Assembly (NCBI GenBank): GCA_945901405.1
Contig: CAMDLH010000046.1
Coordinates: 1 to 36,907, forward strand
Direction: 5' to 3'
DNA: 36,907 bases
Origin: Bordetella parapertussis
GTDB lineage: Bacteria > Pseudomonadota > Gammaproteobacteria > Burkholderiales > SG8-41
Under the pieces are notes generated by a model. That model searched no databases. It had not been told where the DNA came from and was given only the letters and a program-made list of their open reading frames with translations. Below, one piece after another: positions 1-11,001 of the stretch (its first letter is position 1; the number at the start of each line of letters is the position of its first letter). Made by a program: the position numbers and the translations under genes.

Positions 1-145
1 CGCAAGAATGAACAGCGCTACCCGGCAAGTATTTCTCCAAACACCGCCGCAGGGCGCTTAGAATCCGCTTTTAACAACCGATCAATCTGAACGCTCAACC
101 ACTTAAATTACACTTCGTTCAGGCTCATACCTGGATTGGAAAATA

Positions 146-166
146 CTGACGCTTGACACGCGTCAG
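146..166 (-). terminator. Putative intrinsic terminator after der
   Basis: A perfect 7-base inverted repeat (CTGACGC / GCGTCAG) is separated by 7 bases. Read on the minus strand it lies about 30 bases beyond the der stop and is followed by TATTTTCC, a short T-rich tail. This fits a weak Rho-independent terminator closing the ndk-to-der operon. The rest of bases 1-193 shows no convincing gene. The short stem and imperfect T tract keep confidence moderate. Confidence 0.4.
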
Positions 167-193
167 TCGCGCGCCCCACGCCGGCAACGGTAA

Positions 194-1567
194 TCAACCG
201 CGCGCGTAGGGATTTTGACCGGAACGGAACTCCACTCTTAACGGCGTTCCGCGCAATTTGAACGTTTCCATCAGGAATCGTTCCAGATAACGCCGGTAAC
301 TGGCAGAAATACGCTCCAGACCGTTGCCGTGGATAATAATCCGCGGCGGATTCGACCCGCCTTGGTGCGCATAACGCAGCTTGGGACGCGACATCCCACT
401 GCGCGGAGGCTCTTGCCGCGCCACCGCAGCCTGTATTGCACGCGTCAGCCGGGGCGTGGACAGCTTGGCCATGGCTGCCCCATAGGCCGCATCCACCGAG
501 CGCATCACCGCGCCCACGCCTTGCCCGCGCAAGGCCGAGATGAAATGCAACGGCGCGAAATCGAGAAACTCCAGCTTGCGCAGCAGGGTGCGCTTGATGG
601 TTTCGCGCTCGTAGTCGTCCAGCCCTTCCCACTTGTTCACCGCCACCACCAGCGCGCGCCCCTGTTCGAGGATGAAGCCCGCGATATGCGCATCCTGCTC
701 GGCGATTTCCTGCCGCGCATCGAGCACCAGAACCACCACATTGGCGTCAGTAACCGCCTTTAACGTCTTGATTACAGAAAACTTTTCCACGGCCTCCAGG
801 ACACGCCCGCGGCGCCGCACGCCGGCGGTATCGATCAGCGTGTAGCACTTGCCCTCACGCTCGAAATCGACATAAATCGAATCGCGCGTAGTGCCCGGCT
901 CATCAAACACAATCACGCGCTCTGCGCCCAGCACGGCGTTCACCAGGGTCGATTTGCCGACGTTGGGCCGCCCCACCACCGCGATGCGCGGAATCTTGTC
1001 TCTTGCGTCCCTCGCGTCCCTCTCTTCCCTTGCTTCCTTTGTATCGCTGTCTTCCTGCGCGGTCCGCGATCCGGCGGTAAAGCCCGCCAGCACCAAGTCC
1101 ATCAAATCAGAAATATGGTCGCCGTGCGACGCTGAAATCGTCAGCGGATCGCCCACGCCGAGTTCATGAAACTCGGCGGCGGTGCTCGCCTGATCCAGAC
1201 CATCGATCTTGTTCACCACCAGAAATATGTTACGTCCGGCGCGGCGCAGTTCGGAGGCAATCAGCGCGTCCTGCGGCTGTACGCCTTGCCGCGCATCGAC
1301 CATGAACAACACGGCGTCGGATTCATCCACGGCCTGCCGCGTCTGCCGCGCCATTTGCTGAAAAACACTGTCTTCGGCTTCCGTATCCAGGCCGCCGGTA
1401 TCGACCACCAGGTACGGAATATCGCCAACCCGGCCCTCGCCATAGTGCCGGTCGCGCGTGATGCCCGGCGCGTCAACCACGATGGCGTCACGCGTGCGCG
1501 TTAGGCGATTGAACAGCGTCGATTTGCCGACGTTGGGGCGGCCAACGATGACCAGGGTGGGTTTCAT
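194..1567 (-). CDS. der: GTPase Der (EngA), ribosome assembly
   Basis: Der is an essential double GTPase that associates with the 50S subunit and drives its late assembly. Two complete G domains are visible. The first P-loop, GRPNVGKS, is at residues 9-16, with DTGG near 56 and NKID near 119. The second P-loop, the same sequence, is at 199-206, with NKWE further on. A C-terminal KH-like domain ends the 457-residue protein, which is normal length. The linker between G domains (about residues 165-192) is highly charged and includes a short ARD repeat. It is the last gene of the operon, 49 bases after bamB. An ORF for hfq, which follows der in many betaproteobacteria, is not seen in the 193 bases available downstream. 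Confidence 0.97.
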   Translation of the reverse strand: MKPTLVIVGRPNVGKSTLFNRLTRTRDAIVVDAPGITRDRHYGEGRVGDIPYLVVDTGGLDTEAEDSVFQQMARQTRQAVDESDAVLFMVDARQGVQPQDALIASELRRAGRNIFLVVNKIDGLDQASTAAEFHELGVGDPLTISASHGDHISDLMDLVLAGFTAGSRTAQEDSDTKEAREERDARDARDKIPRIAVVGRPNVGKSTLVNAVLGAERVIVFDEPGTTRDSIYVDFEREGKCYTLIDTAGVRRRGRVLEAVEKFSVIKTLKAVTDANVVVLVLDARQEIAEQDAHIAGFILEQGRALVVAVNKWEGLDDYERETIKRTLLRKLEFLDFAPLHFISALRGQGVGAVMRSVDAAYGAAMAKLSTPRLTRAIQAAVARQEPPRSGMSRPKLRYAHQGGSNPPRIIIHGNGLERISASYRRYLERFLMETFKLRGTPLRVEFRSGQNPYARG

Positions 1568-1616
1568 ATTTTTAGCGTCAGCACAGGGGTCAGTGGCGCG
1601 ATCCCGCTGACAGTGT

Positions 1617-2789
1617 TCACTGCACCGAGATCGCGAATACGCCGCCGCCGCGCGTTTGCACCAAAAAACTGTTCAGATCGAGTGCGACCGGAGCGGCGCC
1701 GATGGCGCTGCCGTCGGTGGGAACACGCGCGGCAAACGAACCGTCGTCACGTGACAGCAAATGCACATAACCCTGATAATCGCCGACGATGACAAAACGC
1801 CCCAGCGCCAGCGGCCGGCTCACCCCGCGCCCGGACAAGCGCTCCTGCCGCCACACACTGGCGCCGTTTTCACTCGATAGCGCCGACACCGCGTTCTTGT
1901 CGTCGGTGACGTAGACATTGCGGTTGTCCGCGGTCATGCCGCTGAAACTCGACACATCGCGCGCCCACAGCGTGGTGCCGCGCAAACGGTCAAAACACGT
2001 CAGGCGCCCCTGGTAAGCCACCGCGCATACCTGACGCTCGTCGGCTATCGGCAAACTGGTGATATCCGCCACGCGTTCGAGCTCGGTGGTGCCGCGCGGC
2101 AACGCCACCACGCTATCCCACGCCACCGCGCCGTTCACGGCGTTTAACGCCAGCAGCCTGCCGCCGGGGAACCCGGCAAACACCATGCCGCGCGAAATCA
2201 GCACGCCGGCGTGATTGCGCACCGACAGCGCGGGCGTCGAGCGTTGATACACCCACAGCCGCTTGCCGCTGGCGGCGTCCAAAGCGAATAAGCGACCGTC
2301 GCCGACACGCGCCACCACCAGATTGCCATCCACCACCGGAGGTGCTAACAACTCGCCGGGCAGTTGAGCCTTCCACAGCGATTTGCCGCTGGCATCAAAC
2401 GCGAGCAACTCGCCGCGTGCCGTACCCGCCGCGATCAGCGTGGCGCTCGCGCCCACGCCGCCCGACAAGCGTTGCCCGGCATCAAAACGCGTCGCGGCCG
2501 CGCCTGAGTTCGCGGTGAAACCCGCGATCTGTCCCGTGGCGCCGGTCACGTACACCGTGTTGCCAACGACGGCGGGGAAAAACACATTTTTTTCAGCGGG
2601 GCCGACAGTACTTTGCCACAACACGCGCGGCGTAACGATGGGCCGGATGACCACCAGCTCGGCGGGCTTGGCCGAGGGCACGGGCGCGCCGAACCAACTG
2701 TCGTAGGTGCTCTTGACCGTGTCGCAACCCGCCGCCAATAACAACGGCGCCAGCAACGCGCCCGTCAGCATTACGCGCGTCAATCTCAC
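1617..2789 (-). CDS. bamB: Outer membrane assembly lipoprotein BamB
   Basis: BamB is the beta-propeller lipoprotein of the BAM complex that inserts beta-barrel proteins into the outer membrane. The 390-residue product begins with a lipoprotein signal peptide whose lipobox LAAGC places the acylated cysteine at residue 22. The rest contains PQQ-like propeller repeats, with recurring patterns such as [11 protein letters not shown] and [11 protein letters not shown]. Its start codon overlaps the yfgM stop as ATGA, indicating translational coupling. The yfgM-bamB-der order is the standard arrangement in gamma- and betaproteobacteria and confirms the call. Confidence 0.95.
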   Translation of the reverse strand: MRLTRVMLTGALLAPLLLAAGCDTVKSTYDSWFGAPVPSAKPAELVVIRPIVTPRVLWQSTVGPAEKNVFFPAVVGNTVYVTGATGQIAGFTANSGAAATRFDAGQRLSGGVGASATLIAAGTARGELLAFDASGKSLWKAQLPGELLAPPVVDGNLVVARVGDGRLFALDAASGKRLWVYQRSTPALSVRNHAGVLISRGMVFAGFPGGRLLALNAVNGAVAWDSVVALPRGTTELERVADITSLPIADERQVCAVAYQGRLTCFDRLRGTTLWARDVSSFSGMTADNRNVYVTDDKNAVSALSSENGASVWRQERLSGRGVSRPLALGRFVIVGDYQGYVHLLSRDDGSFAARVPTDGSAIGAAPVALDLNSFLVQTRGGGVFAISVQ

Positions 2790-3421
2790 TTGGCGTCACC
2801 CAGCGTATCGAGTTTCACCTGGATCAACGGACGATAGTTGCTGCGCGCATCGGATTTCTCCAGCGCCATCTGGTAGGCGGCGCGCGCCTCGGCGCGGCGG
2901 CCCTGAATCGCCAGAATATCGCCGCGCATATCCGCGTAAAGCCCGTCAAACGCGGTGCCATGCGTGGCGTCGAGCAACTTCAGCGCTTCGTCGAATTTTT
3001 TCTCGTCGAGCAACACACCCGCCAGCCGCAAACGCGCCACGTCTTTTTGCTCGTCCTCGCGCGCGTTGTCGATCACCCATTGCAAATTGAGCCTTGCCGC
3101 CGCGAGATCGTTGGCTTGCGCGCTGACCTTGGCCGCGCGCAATGCCGCCATCGCCGCATACGGCGTGGATGCGTATTTGTCGGCAATGCGCGCGGCAATT
3201 TCCTTCACGCGCTTGCCGTCGTTGGCCTTTTCAGCGTATTCGACTTGATGGTAGAGCGTCGCCGCCGCCACCGCCTGTTGGCCGCGATAGTAGCGCCATC
3301 CTTGAATGCCGGCCAACCCCACCGCCAGCGCCAGCACCGCGGTCGTCACCAGATTGCCGTACTGCTGCCACCAGCTCTTGATGGTGGCAATCTGTTCCTG
3401 TTCTTCTAAATCGTAAGCCAT
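2786..3421 (-). CDS. yfgM: YfgM-family TPR membrane protein, SecYEG/periplasmic chaperone ancillary subunit
   Basis: This 211-residue protein has a short cytoplasmic N terminus rich in Glu and Gln, one membrane segment at about residues 21-43, and a periplasmic tetratricopeptide region. This is the YfgM (DUF2133/TPR_21) architecture. In E. coli YfgM binds the SecYEG translocon and PpiD and helps hand over secreted proteins. Length and layout match the family (about 206 residues). It lies 8 bases after hisS and overlaps bamB by four bases, as in many proteobacteria. The function in this organism is inferred from family and position. Confidence 0.9.
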   Translation of the reverse strand: MAYDLEEQEQIATIKSWWQQYGNLVTTAVLALAVGLAGIQGWRYYRGQQAVAAATLYHQVEYAEKANDGKRVKEIAARIADKYASTPYAAMAALRAAKVSAQANDLAAARLNLQWVIDNAREDEQKDVARLRLAGVLLDEKKFDEALKLLDATHGTAFDGLYADMRGDILAIQGRRAEARAAYQMALEKSDARSNYRPLIQVKLDTLGDAK

Positions 3422-3429
3422 TGATTATA

Positions 3430-4686
3430 TTACCTTTTTAAAACGTCCACAGCCGCGCTCAGCGGCAGCTTCTGCTGTTCGCCGGTGGTGCGCAAGGGCT
3501 TGACCGTCAATACATTCGCCGCTGCCTCATCGTCGCCAAGTATCACCGCGAAACGCGCGCCGCTGGCATCCGCTTTTTTCATTTGCGACTTAAAACCGCC
3601 GCCACCGCAATGTAACACCACGTCAAGACCCGCATCGCGCAGTTGCTCCGCGGCGCCCGGCGCCATGCGGTCGGCCGCTTCGCCTTGATGCACCAGATAC
3701 ACGTCCGGCTCGCGTTTGGCAATCCGTTCGCGCGCGGCCTCCAGAAGTATCAGTACGCGCTCAACGCCGATTCCGAATCCCGCGCCGGGTGTCGCTTTGC
3801 CGCCCAGTTGCTCGAACAAACCATCATAACGCCCGCCGGAACATACCGCGCTTTGCGCCCCCAGTTTGCCGCTGGCCCACTCGAACACGGTGAGATTATA
3901 GTAGTCCAGCCCGCGCACCAGACGCGGATTCACCACGTATTCGATTCCAGCCTCACGCAACCCAGCCTGCACCGCCTCGAAATTGGCGCGTGTGGCATCC
4001 CCCACCGCGTCGATCAATTTTGGCGCACCGTCGTTCAATGCCTGCATCGCCGGATTTTTGCTATCCAGAATGCGCAGCGGATTGGTGTTGAGCCTGCGCC
4101 GCGAATCTTCATCCAGCGCGTCGTGATGGCTGTCAAAATATTCAACCAGCTTGCCACGAAACGCGCGCCGCTCTTCGGCGCTGCCTATGGTGTTGATTTG
4201 CAATTCGACACCATCGATGCCCAGTTGTTTCCATACGCGGCGTGCCAGAACCAGTAGCTCTACATCGATGTCCGGCCCGGCGAATCCCAGCGCCTCGACG
4301 CCGAAGGTGTGGTACTGGCGGTAACGTCCCTTCTGTGGTTTCTCGTGGCGAAACAGCGGCCCTGAATACCACAAGCGCCGTGGGCCGTTGTAAAGCAAAC
4401 TGTGTTCGAGCGCCGCGCGCACCGCCGGTGCCGTGCCTTCGGGCCGCAGCGACAGATTGTCGCCGTTCAGATCGACAAAGGAATACATTTCCTTCTCGAC
4501 GATGTCGGTGACTTCGCCCACGCCGCGCACAAAAAGCTCGGTGCGCTCGACCATCGGCGTGCGGATATTGCGATAGCCGTACTGGCGAAATACATCGCGC
4601 ACGGTGTCTTCGAGAAACTCCCACAGATGCGCGTCGGCGGGCAGCATGTCGTTCATGCCGCGTATGGCGTTTATCGTTTCACTCAT
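3430..4686 (-). CDS. hisS: Histidyl-tRNA synthetase
   Basis: HisS charges tRNA-His with histidine in the cytoplasm. The 418-residue product is a class II synthetase. Near residue 115 the motif 2 region reads FRHEKPQKGRYRQY. The histidine-specific segment LVRGLDYY follows near residue 260, and motif 3, GAGFGIGVERVL, near 305. A C-terminal anticodon-binding domain completes the normal family length. The gene starts with an ATG 11 bases after the ispG stop and is part of the ndk-to-der operon. Nothing looks unusual. Confidence 0.97.
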   Translation of the reverse strand: MSETINAIRGMNDMLPADAHLWEFLEDTVRDVFRQYGYRNIRTPMVERTELFVRGVGEVTDIVEKEMYSFVDLNGDNLSLRPEGTAPAVRAALEHSLLYNGPRRLWYSGPLFRHEKPQKGRYRQYHTFGVEALGFAGPDIDVELLVLARRVWKQLGIDGVELQINTIGSAEERRAFRGKLVEYFDSHHDALDEDSRRRLNTNPLRILDSKNPAMQALNDGAPKLIDAVGDATRANFEAVQAGLREAGIEYVVNPRLVRGLDYYNLTVFEWASGKLGAQSAVCSGGRYDGLFEQLGGKATPGAGFGIGVERVLILLEAARERIAKREPDVYLVHQGEAADRMAPGAAEQLRDAGLDVVLHCGGGGFKSQMKKADASGARFAVILGDDEAAANVLTVKPLRTTGEQQKLPLSAAVDVLKR

Positions 4687-4697
4687 GTTCAGGAAAA

Positions 4698-5954
4698 TCA
4701 GTTTGCGGCGCGGGAATCAACGCGGGCGTACTTGTCACGCACATATTGCTCGACGATGGCCTGGAATTCCTCGGCTATGTGAGCGCCTTTCAGCGTTACC
4801 GTTTTCGCGCCATCGACAAACACCGGCGCCACCGGGTTTTCACCCGAACCCGGCAGGCTGATGCCGACGTTAGCGTGTTTGCTCTCACCCGGGCCATTGA
4901 CCACGCAGCCCATCACCGCCACCTTCATGGTCTCGACGCCGGGGTAATTGCCGCGCCAAACCGGCATCTGCGCGCGCAGATAATTCTGTATGCGCTCGGC
5001 AAGCTCCTGAAAATACGTGCTGGTGGTGCGGCCGCACCCTGGACACGCGATCACCATCGGCGTGAATGAGCGCAGCCCCATGGTTTGCAGTATCTCCTGC
5101 GCCACGATCACCTCGCGCGTGCGGTCGCCATTGGGTTCAGGCGTGAGCGAAACACGTATGGTGTCGCCTATGCCCTCCTGCAACAACACCGCCATCGCCG
5201 CGGTAGATGCCACGATGCCCTTGCTGCCCATGCCCGCCTCGGTCAGCCCGAGGTGCAACGCGTAATCGCCATTTGCCGCGAGGTCGCGGTACACCGCGAT
5301 CAAGTCCTGCACGCCGCTCACCTTGCACGACAGCACAATGCGATCACGCTGCAACCCAAGCTGCTCGGCCTGACGCGCGCTGTCGAGCGCGGAGGCCACC
5401 AGCGCGCGGCGCGTCACCACCGAGGCATCATCGGGCCGAGCCTTTTGTGCATTTTCATCCATCATGCGCGCGATGAGCTCGGGATCAAGACTGCCCCAAT
5501 TCACGCCTATGCGTACCGGCTTCGCGTAGCGGCAGGCGAACTCAACCATGGTCGCAAATTGTTCGTCGCGCTTCGAACCGCGGCCCACGTTACCCGGATT
5601 GATGCGCAACTTGGCCAGCGCCTCGGCGCAAGCCGGATGTTGCGTCAGCAAGCGGTGGCCGTTGAAATGAAAATCGCCGACCAGCGGAACGTTGACACCC
5701 ATCGCGGCAAGCTGGTCGCGGATATGCGGCACCGCCGCAGCGGCTTCCGCGGTATTGACCGTAACGCGCACCAGTTCCGAACCCGCGCGCGCAAGATTGG
5801 CAACCTGCGTCACCGTGGCGGCAATATCGGCGGTATCGGTGTTGGTCATTGATTGAACGACGACGGGTGCATCGCCGCCCAACGCGACATCGCCCACGCG
5901 CACTTTCACGCTCGCGCGGCGCGGCATTGGACCATATGCAGGTAGACAGTTCAT
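4698..5954 (-). CDS. ispG: 4-hydroxy-3-methylbut-2-enyl diphosphate synthase IspG (GcpE)
   Basis: IspG performs the reductive dehydration of methylerythritol cyclodiphosphate to HMBPP, the penultimate step of the MEP isoprenoid pathway. It uses a [4Fe-4S] cluster. The 418-residue protein has the N-terminal TIM-barrel signature (VQSMTNTDT). The cluster ligands are visible as C304 and C307 in ACPGCGRT and C350 in GCVVNGPGE, with the conserved glutamate at 357. Its ATG overlaps the rodZ stop by four bases. The rodZ-ispG-hisS order is typical of proteobacteria. Confidence 0.97.
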   Translation of the reverse strand: MNCLPAYGPMPRRASVKVRVGDVALGGDAPVVVQSMTNTDTADIAATVTQVANLARAGSELVRVTVNTAEAAAAVPHIRDQLAAMGVNVPLVGDFHFNGHRLLTQHPACAEALAKLRINPGNVGRGSKRDEQFATMVEFACRYAKPVRIGVNWGSLDPELIARMMDENAQKARPDDASVVTRRALVASALDSARQAEQLGLQRDRIVLSCKVSGVQDLIAVYRDLAANGDYALHLGLTEAGMGSKGIVASTAAMAVLLQEGIGDTIRVSLTPEPNGDRTREVIVAQEILQTMGLRSFTPMVIACPGCGRTTSTYFQELAERIQNYLRAQMPVWRGNYPGVETMKVAVMGCVVNGPGESKHANVGISLPGSGENPVAPVFVDGAKTVTLKGAHIAEEFQAIVEQYVRDKYARVDSRAAN

Positions 5955-6766
5955 TCGAGCTTCAATCTCGCAACAGTGTTAACGACGTGGGGCGCCAGAT
6001 CAACCGGCTTGCCGTTGTAAGTCAGGCGCACGGCCTGCGGGTTGCCTACCACCAGCAAAAATGGCGGCATGCCCTTCACCGAACGGCCGCTCCCCCCGGG
6101 CTGTGTTTGCGCAACCAGGGCCTGCCCCGACGCATCACGCACTTCCAGCCAGGACGGTCCCGCAAACGTAAAATTTAATGCACCTTCGCCCCGAATCGCC
6201 GGCGGCGCAATCGGCGCAATCGGCGCCGGGGCACCCGGCATCACGCCCGCTGGATTGGCCACGGCCGCGGGTATGGGGCCGTCCGCGTCCGGCTTCAACG
6301 CCGCTGGCGCCGGCGTGAGCGCGGCATTCTTCGCGCCATCCACGCGCTGCGACCAGTAAAACTCGTACCAAGCAATGGCCGCGATCAGCACCAGCGCAGC
6401 GAATGCAAAGTACGGCATGCGGCGGGATTTCCGCGCGCGAGGAAACGGAACGCCGCCCGTGAGCGCCACCGCCACGCGTTTGGCCGGAGCCGGCGCCATG
6501 GCATCGGAGTCCTTCAGCAGCGCATCGGCGTCCATGCGCAGCATGCGCGCGTAATTGCGTATGAATCCGCGCACGAACACCGGCGCGGGCAATTTGTCAT
6601 GTGCGTCAGCCTCCAGCGCCTGCACTTGCCGCACCGACAAACGCAGTTGCCGCGCCGCGTCCTCAATACTGATGTTCTGCGCGCGGCGTGCTGCCGCCAG
6701 CGCGACGCCAGGCGATGTCACTGCCCCCGTGCTGGCGGACGGCACCTGTGCCGCGGTCTCACTCAT
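5951..6766 (-). CDS. rodZ: RodZ-like helix-turn-helix membrane protein (DUF4115)
   Basis: This 271-residue protein has an N-terminal helix-turn-helix of the RodZ type at about residues 20-90 ([29 protein letters not shown]). A basic patch (RARKSRR) precedes a single membrane segment near 118-136. A Pro/Ala-rich linker with an [12 protein letters not shown] stretch leads to a C-terminal periplasmic DUF4115 domain. RodZ links the MreB cytoskeleton to the cell-wall machinery and sets rod shape. It overlaps pilW upstream and ispG downstream by ATGA junctions. Length is somewhat below the roughly 340 residues of E. coli RodZ, but the domain order is complete. Confidence 0.9.
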   Translation of the reverse strand: MSETAAQVPSASTGAVTSPGVALAAARRAQNISIEDAARQLRLSVRQVQALEADAHDKLPAPVFVRGFIRNYARMLRMDADALLKDSDAMAPAPAKRVAVALTGGVPFPRARKSRRMPYFAFAALVLIAAIAWYEFYWSQRVDGAKNAALTPAPAALKPDADGPIPAAVANPAGVMPGAPAPIAPIAPPAIRGEGALNFTFAGPSWLEVRDASGQALVAQTQPGGSGRSVKGMPPFLLVVGNPQAVRLTYNGKPVDLAPHVVNTVARLKLE

Positions 6767-7554
6767 TCAAACCTGCCTGCCGCGAGCGCTTGCGCCTCCG
6801 CCGAGTCAGGAAAATTCCGCCGCAACTGCAGCGCAAAACTGGCTTCCGAATTGACGTCGCCCAGTTTTCGCTCCGTACGCAGCGCGAGCCAGAGTATCGC
6901 GGCGCTCTGCGATGCGACAGGAAGCAATGGCCTGATGTACGCGCGCGCCTGCTCAAGGCTGCCACGCTGGTATGAAATACTCGCCAGGTGAAACAGGGCC
7001 TGAACATTATTGGGGCGCAGCTTGAGCGCATTTCTGAAATAGTCCTCCGCGCCATTCATGTCGCCGCGCTGCCAGACGCATAAGCCCGCGTTGACGTACG
7101 CCAGCTCGGGCGTTTGATACAGCGGATTTCGTATCGCCGCAAGGAAATGTTTTACTGCTTGTTCCTCGCGCTTGCGATTACACAGAAACATGCCGTAATT
7201 ATTATTGGCCTCGGGATCGGCTGCATTGATGCGCAACGCCGTTTGAAAATGCTGCTCGGCCTGGCGGTCGTCCCTAAGCTCCGCGTAAATCAGGCCCGCG
7301 ATATTGTACGCAGGACCGTAGGTTGAATCCGTGCGAATCGCGGTGAGGATTTCCTCAAGCGCCACGCCCATGTTACGCGCGTCAAAATAACCTGCTGCAA
7401 GTTCGGTCCGTATGCGCGCGCGGCTGCGTAAATCCGAATCAGTATCGGACGACGTCGAATCAAGCGGAGTGACGCTTGATCCTTGTTGTTGCTGCACGGC
7501 ACAGCCCGCCAGCGCCAGCACACCTGACAGTGTCAAAAAAATCCAGTAATTCAT
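6763..7554 (-). CDS. pilW: Type IV pilus biogenesis/stability lipoprotein PilW (PilF)
   Basis: PilW/PilF is an outer-membrane TPR lipoprotein that helps the PilQ secretin assemble and stabilises type IV pili. The 263-residue product has a lipoprotein signal peptide with lipobox LAGC (Cys18). It then carries consecutive TPR units, for example [20 protein letters not shown] and [18 protein letters not shown]. Length matches PilF/PilW (about 250). It lies between rlmN and rodZ with four-base overlaps on both sides, the conserved position in beta- and gammaproteobacteria. The main pilus genes are not in this window. Confidence 0.93.
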   Translation of the reverse strand: MNYWIFLTLSGVLALAGCAVQQQQGSSVTPLDSTSSDTDSDLRSRARIRTELAAGYFDARNMGVALEEILTAIRTDSTYGPAYNIAGLIYAELRDDRQAEQHFQTALRINAADPEANNNYGMFLCNRKREEQAVKHFLAAIRNPLYQTPELAYVNAGLCVWQRGDMNGAEDYFRNALKLRPNNVQALFHLASISYQRGSLEQARAYIRPLLPVASQSAAILWLALRTERKLGDVNSEASFALQLRRNFPDSAEAQALAAGRFE

Positions 7555-8663
7555 CGCACCACCTCCGCCAGCCGTGAAGGATTTTCAATCGCGCGCGCGC
7601 GGCGCTCCGTGCGACGCGTCTTGTCGAGCACTTCGCCGGCTAACTGGCCGCACGCGGCATCGATGCCGTCGCCGCGCGTCTTGCGCGTGGTGGCCACCAG
7701 CCCGGCCTGACACAATACGTCACGAAAGCTCGCAACCGCTTGCGGCGCCGGCCGCGCATAACCCGACTGCGAAAATGGATTGAACGGAATCAGGTTGATC
7801 TTGCATGGCACTCGTTTCACCGTTCGCACCAGCTCGCGCGCCTGCGCCACGCTGTCGTTCACACCTGCCAGCAGCACGTATTCGAAGGTCACGAAGTCAC
7901 GCGGCGCTTTTTCGATGTAGCGCAAGCAGGCGTCGAGCAATGTTTTTATCGGGTACTTGCGATTGATCGGCACCAACTCGTTGCGCAATTCGTCGTTAGG
8001 CGCATGCAGCGACACCGCCAGCGCCACCGGACACGCGTCGCGCAGCCGGTCTATCGCAGGAACCAGGCCCGAAGTCGATAACGTGACGCGGCGGCGCGAC
8101 AAGCCATAGGCGTGATCGTCGAGCATCATTCGTATCGCCGTCACCACGTTGTCGAAATTCGCCAGCGGTTCACCCATGCCCATCATGACCACGTTGGTGA
8201 TTGATCGTTCCGCGCCGGTATCCTGTTTGATGCAGCGGTTGGCCCACCACAACTGGCCGATAATTTCCGCGGACGTCAAATTGCGATTGAAGCCCTGGCG
8301 CCCGGTCGAGCAGAACGTGCATTCGAGCGCGCAGCCGGCCTGCGAGGACACGCATAATGTGCGCCGGCCCGGTTCGGGAATCATCACCGCTTCGATCGCG
8401 TTGCCGGCGCCCACGTCGAGCAGCCACTTGCGGGTGCCATCCGGCGCTTCGGTGTCGCGCTGCACGCGCGGCGCTTCGATCACCGCGCATTCGCGCAAGC
8501 GCGCGCGCAACGGTTTGGCCACATCCGACATCAAATCAAAGTCGTTCACACCCGCCTGATGCATCCAGCGCATCAGTTGCCGCGCCCTGAACGGCTTTTC
8601 GCCGAGTTCGGCGAAATACGTTTCGAGTTGCCGGGTGTCGAGTCCGAGCAGGTTTACCGCCAT
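7551..8663 (-). CDS. rlmN: Dual-specificity 23S rRNA/tRNA adenine-C2 methyltransferase RlmN
   Basis: RlmN is a radical-SAM enzyme that methylates C2 of A2503 in 23S rRNA and A37 of some tRNAs. The 370-residue protein shows the radical-SAM cluster motif CALECTFC (Cys111, 115, 118). The C-terminal catalytic cysteine is C338 in [15 protein letters not shown] motif is present in the middle. The ATG start is 9 bases after the ndk stop, and the stop overlaps pilW as ATGA. The ndk TAG stop lies in the same reading frame as this gene's start, with four codons between, which I take as coincidence. Confidence 0.97.
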   Translation of the reverse strand: MAVNLLGLDTRQLETYFAELGEKPFRARQLMRWMHQAGVNDFDLMSDVAKPLRARLRECAVIEAPRVQRDTEAPDGTRKWLLDVGAGNAIEAVMIPEPGRRTLCVSSQAGCALECTFCSTGRQGFNRNLTSAEIIGQLWWANRCIKQDTGAERSITNVVMMGMGEPLANFDNVVTAIRMMLDDHAYGLSRRRVTLSTSGLVPAIDRLRDACPVALAVSLHAPNDELRNELVPINRKYPIKTLLDACLRYIEKAPRDFVTFEYVLLAGVNDSVAQARELVRTVKRVPCKINLIPFNPFSQSGYARPAPQAVASFRDVLCQAGLVATTRKTRGDGIDAACGQLAGEVLDKTRRTERRARAIENPSRLAEVVR

Positions 8664-8672
8664 GGATTCAGT

Positions 8673-9098
8673 CTAACGTGGACACAGGTTCAGGGTCGAG
8701 AAAAAATACGCGATTTCAATCGCGGCATTCTCCGCCGAATCCGAGCCGTGCACCGCGTTGGCATCGATGCTATCGGCGAAATCCGCGCGTATCGTGCCTT
8801 TTGCGGCTTTTTTCGGATCGGTGGCGCCCATCAGGTCGCGATTTTTCTGGATCGCATTATCGCCCTCGAGCACCTGGATGACCACTGGCCCCGATATCAT
8901 GAAATCCACCAAGTCCTTGAAAAAAGGACGGCTTTTGTGAACCGCATAGAAGCCCTCGGCATCGGCGCGCGACAAGTGCATCATACGCGAGGCGATGATC
9001 TTCAGCCCCGCCTGCTCGAATCGAGTGTAAATCTGACCAATGACGTTTTTTGCCACTGCATCGGGCTTGATTATGGATAAGGTACGCTCTGCCGCCAT
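8673..9098 (-). CDS. ndk: Nucleoside diphosphate kinase
   Basis: Ndk exchanges the terminal phosphate between nucleoside triphosphates and diphosphates through a phosphohistidine. The 141-residue protein has normal bacterial length. It carries the active-site motif NAVHGSDS with His117 as phosphate acceptor. The N terminus [12 protein letters not shown] is typical. It ends in TAG. It is the first gene of the long housekeeping operon and has a probable promoter just upstream. Confidence 0.98.
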   Translation of the reverse strand: MAAERTLSIIKPDAVAKNVIGQIYTRFEQAGLKIIASRMMHLSRADAEGFYAVHKSRPFFKDLVDFMISGPVVIQVLEGDNAIQKNRDLMGATDPKKAAKGTIRADFADSIDANAVHGSDSAENAAIEIAYFFSTLNLCPR

Positions 9099-9138
9099 GA
9101 TGTGAATCCCTGCCTTCAGGTTTTAAGAATAACCAGAG

Positions 9139-9170
9139 AGGGTACCACATTTATGCTTATAAATGAAGGT
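9139..9170 (-). promoter_or_regulatory. Probable ndk operon promoter with internal dyad
   Basis: Reading the minus strand upstream of ndk, a -10-like TACCCT preceded by TGTGG (extended -10) lies near 9140-9150, about 40 bases before the start codon. Within the spacer is a perfect 7-base dyad, CATTTAT and ATAAATG with GCTT between, at 9148-9165. The dyad is AT-rich in a GC-rich background and could be an operator. The -35 match is poor, so this is inferred from position and composition. The remaining 9099-9245 interval shows no gene. Confidence 0.4.
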
Positions 9171-9245
9171 CATAGGCACGCTTCGGGCACCCTTGCGGCG
9201 CACTTGCGGCGTTATTTTCCCAAGGCAAAAGTCCGAAGCGCAGCG

Positions 9246-10911
9246 CTATTTCGACGGTGCGACTATACCGTAAATGGACATCACACAACGCCCGGCTGAA
9301 TCCGTGATGCACGGATCGATCGAGAATTTTTGCACCGATGAATACGGCCCCACGAAACCATCCGGATCGGTAGCTCGAAATCGCATGAAATACGTGCCGG
9401 GGCCAGGGCGCGGCACTTCGATTTCGGGCTTTTCAAGCGTTTGGGCTATCAGCGGCTTGGCAAATTTTACGTCATCGGCCAACTGAAAATCGAATTTCTG
9501 CCCCGGCTCACCGGACCAGCGGAAAGTTATCGCGCCTCCCCCCCACAACAGGCGGCTCCGGCTGCGCGGGCGGTGCAAACAACGCGAAGACGGAGACATC
9601 GCCAAACGGCCCGCGGTCGCCGTCCTTGCGTATGCTCGCCACGCGCCAGAAATAATCGCCAAGCGGCAATTTTCCGGCGGTCAGCGTCGCCGCGCGCACC
9701 GCTTTTTCCTCGCGCACCACGTTGCTGAACTTTGCGTCGCGCGACAATTGAAAATGATAACTTGCCGCTTCCACGCTCTCCGCCCATTTGAACTCGACAT
9801 CGCTGCTTCGCACCTTGCCCTTGGCCGCGGGCACGGATACCAGCGGCGGTTCCGGACGCGCCTTCAGCCGAAACGCCAGCGTGGCATCGCGGCCTTCCAG
9901 CCCGTTGGGATCAATCGCGCGCACGCGCATGTTGTAACTGCCGTCGGGGATATCGGTAAAGCGCAACTCCGGCGACGCCGACACCACTTCGGCGAGCACC
10001 GCGTTGAATTCCTTATCGCGCGCCAACTGCGCACGGTACGACTTCGCGCCCGCCACCGGATCAAGCCGGAAACGTAACACTACCCGGTCCTGCACCGCGG
10101 GCAGCTTCGCCGTGTCCGGCGCCGCCAGCAGCGCCGCGGGCTCCGCCACCCGGCTCGATGCATCCACCACCGTGCCGAATCCGGCCGCCAGCCGCTTGCC
10201 CGCGCCGCCGCCGGCGCCCGACACCTCGACCGCGCCTTCGAGCACCTCGCCGCGCGTTACATTGGCTTGCGCGTCAAGGGTGACGCGAAACTCGGTGCCG
10301 CGCACGCCCATCTGCGCCATCGGTGTATTGACGTTGTGCCGCGCCGAGGTTGCGCCCTCGCCGCGCAACTTTTGAATCAGTGTCTCCACACGCCCGCCCA
10401 CCACCTGTACCGCGGATTCCAGAATACCTGCTTCAGGACAGGTGCGCAGCCGGTCGATCTGCACGCGGCTGCCCGATTGCACGCGCACCGTAAAGCCGTC
10501 CGCCATCTTGAGCGTGGCATAACCATTCTTGCCGGTGACTACCTCGGCGCCCTAGGCCAGCGTCGCTCCCAATGCGAGAACACCGGGCGGAGCGCCCTTG
10601 CCGGTGGCTGATTTCACATCGCCCTCGACGTGCGCAACCGTGATCGTGGATGGCTTGGCGCGTGCCAGCGCGAGCGGTATGCGCAACGCCTCACCCGGCA
10701 TGACCCGGCTGGGATTTTTCATGCGGTTGTAACGCGCAACTTCGCGCCACTGCTTCGGGTCGAGCAGATGTTTTTCGCTGATGCCGATAACGGTATCGCC
10801 GCGTTTCACGGAGTATGTGTAATCAGCGGACGCATCCGCCACGTTTGCAAAGGGCGCGGCAAACACCAGCGCCACGGCGGCGGCTACAGCGGACAAATGA
10901 CAGATACGCAT
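9246..10911 (-). pseudogene. LysM-FecR domain protein with three FN3-like repeats, broken by TAG and a frameshift
   Basis: The reconstructed protein is about 550 residues. It has a signal peptide (1-28), a LysM cell-wall-binding domain (about 31-80, YSVKRGDTVIGIS), a FecR-type domain (from about 90), and three tandem fibronectin-III-like repeats of about 85 residues ending in DPNGLEG/DPDGFVG-like loops. The frame is open from 10911 to a TAG at 10552-10554. It continues in the same frame with clear FecR sequence (GAEVVTGKNGYATL) to 9508. Near 9538-9544 a run of seven G on the minus strand shifts the frame; with six G it would read on as GGGAITFRW to the TAG at 9246. FecR-LysM proteins often accompany CHASE2 sensors, matching the neighbour upstream. 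Either a true pseudogene or assembly errors. Confidence 0.8.
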
Positions 10912-11001
10912 TGTTCCCTCCCTCGGGAATCAGAAATGTGCGCAATACTAACGCGCAAAACCATCAAGAAAACGTGAAATATCACCACTTCCAATCTTCA
11001 T

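Noticed and set aside
1590..1615. Imperfect hairpin between bamB and der
   Set aside because: The stem is short and has mismatches, there is no T tract, and it lies within an operon.
3422..3446. Possible sixth degenerate copy of the AT-rich repeat at the hisS/yfgM junction
   Set aside because: It shares GATTATAT and a TTTTTAAA-like stretch with the copy C region but lacks the TAAGTATTTG core.
8661..8675. ndk TAG stop in frame with the rlmN start, giving a possible readthrough fusion
   Set aside because: One chance in three, both proteins are complete with normal ends, and the short linker has no conserved feature I recognise.
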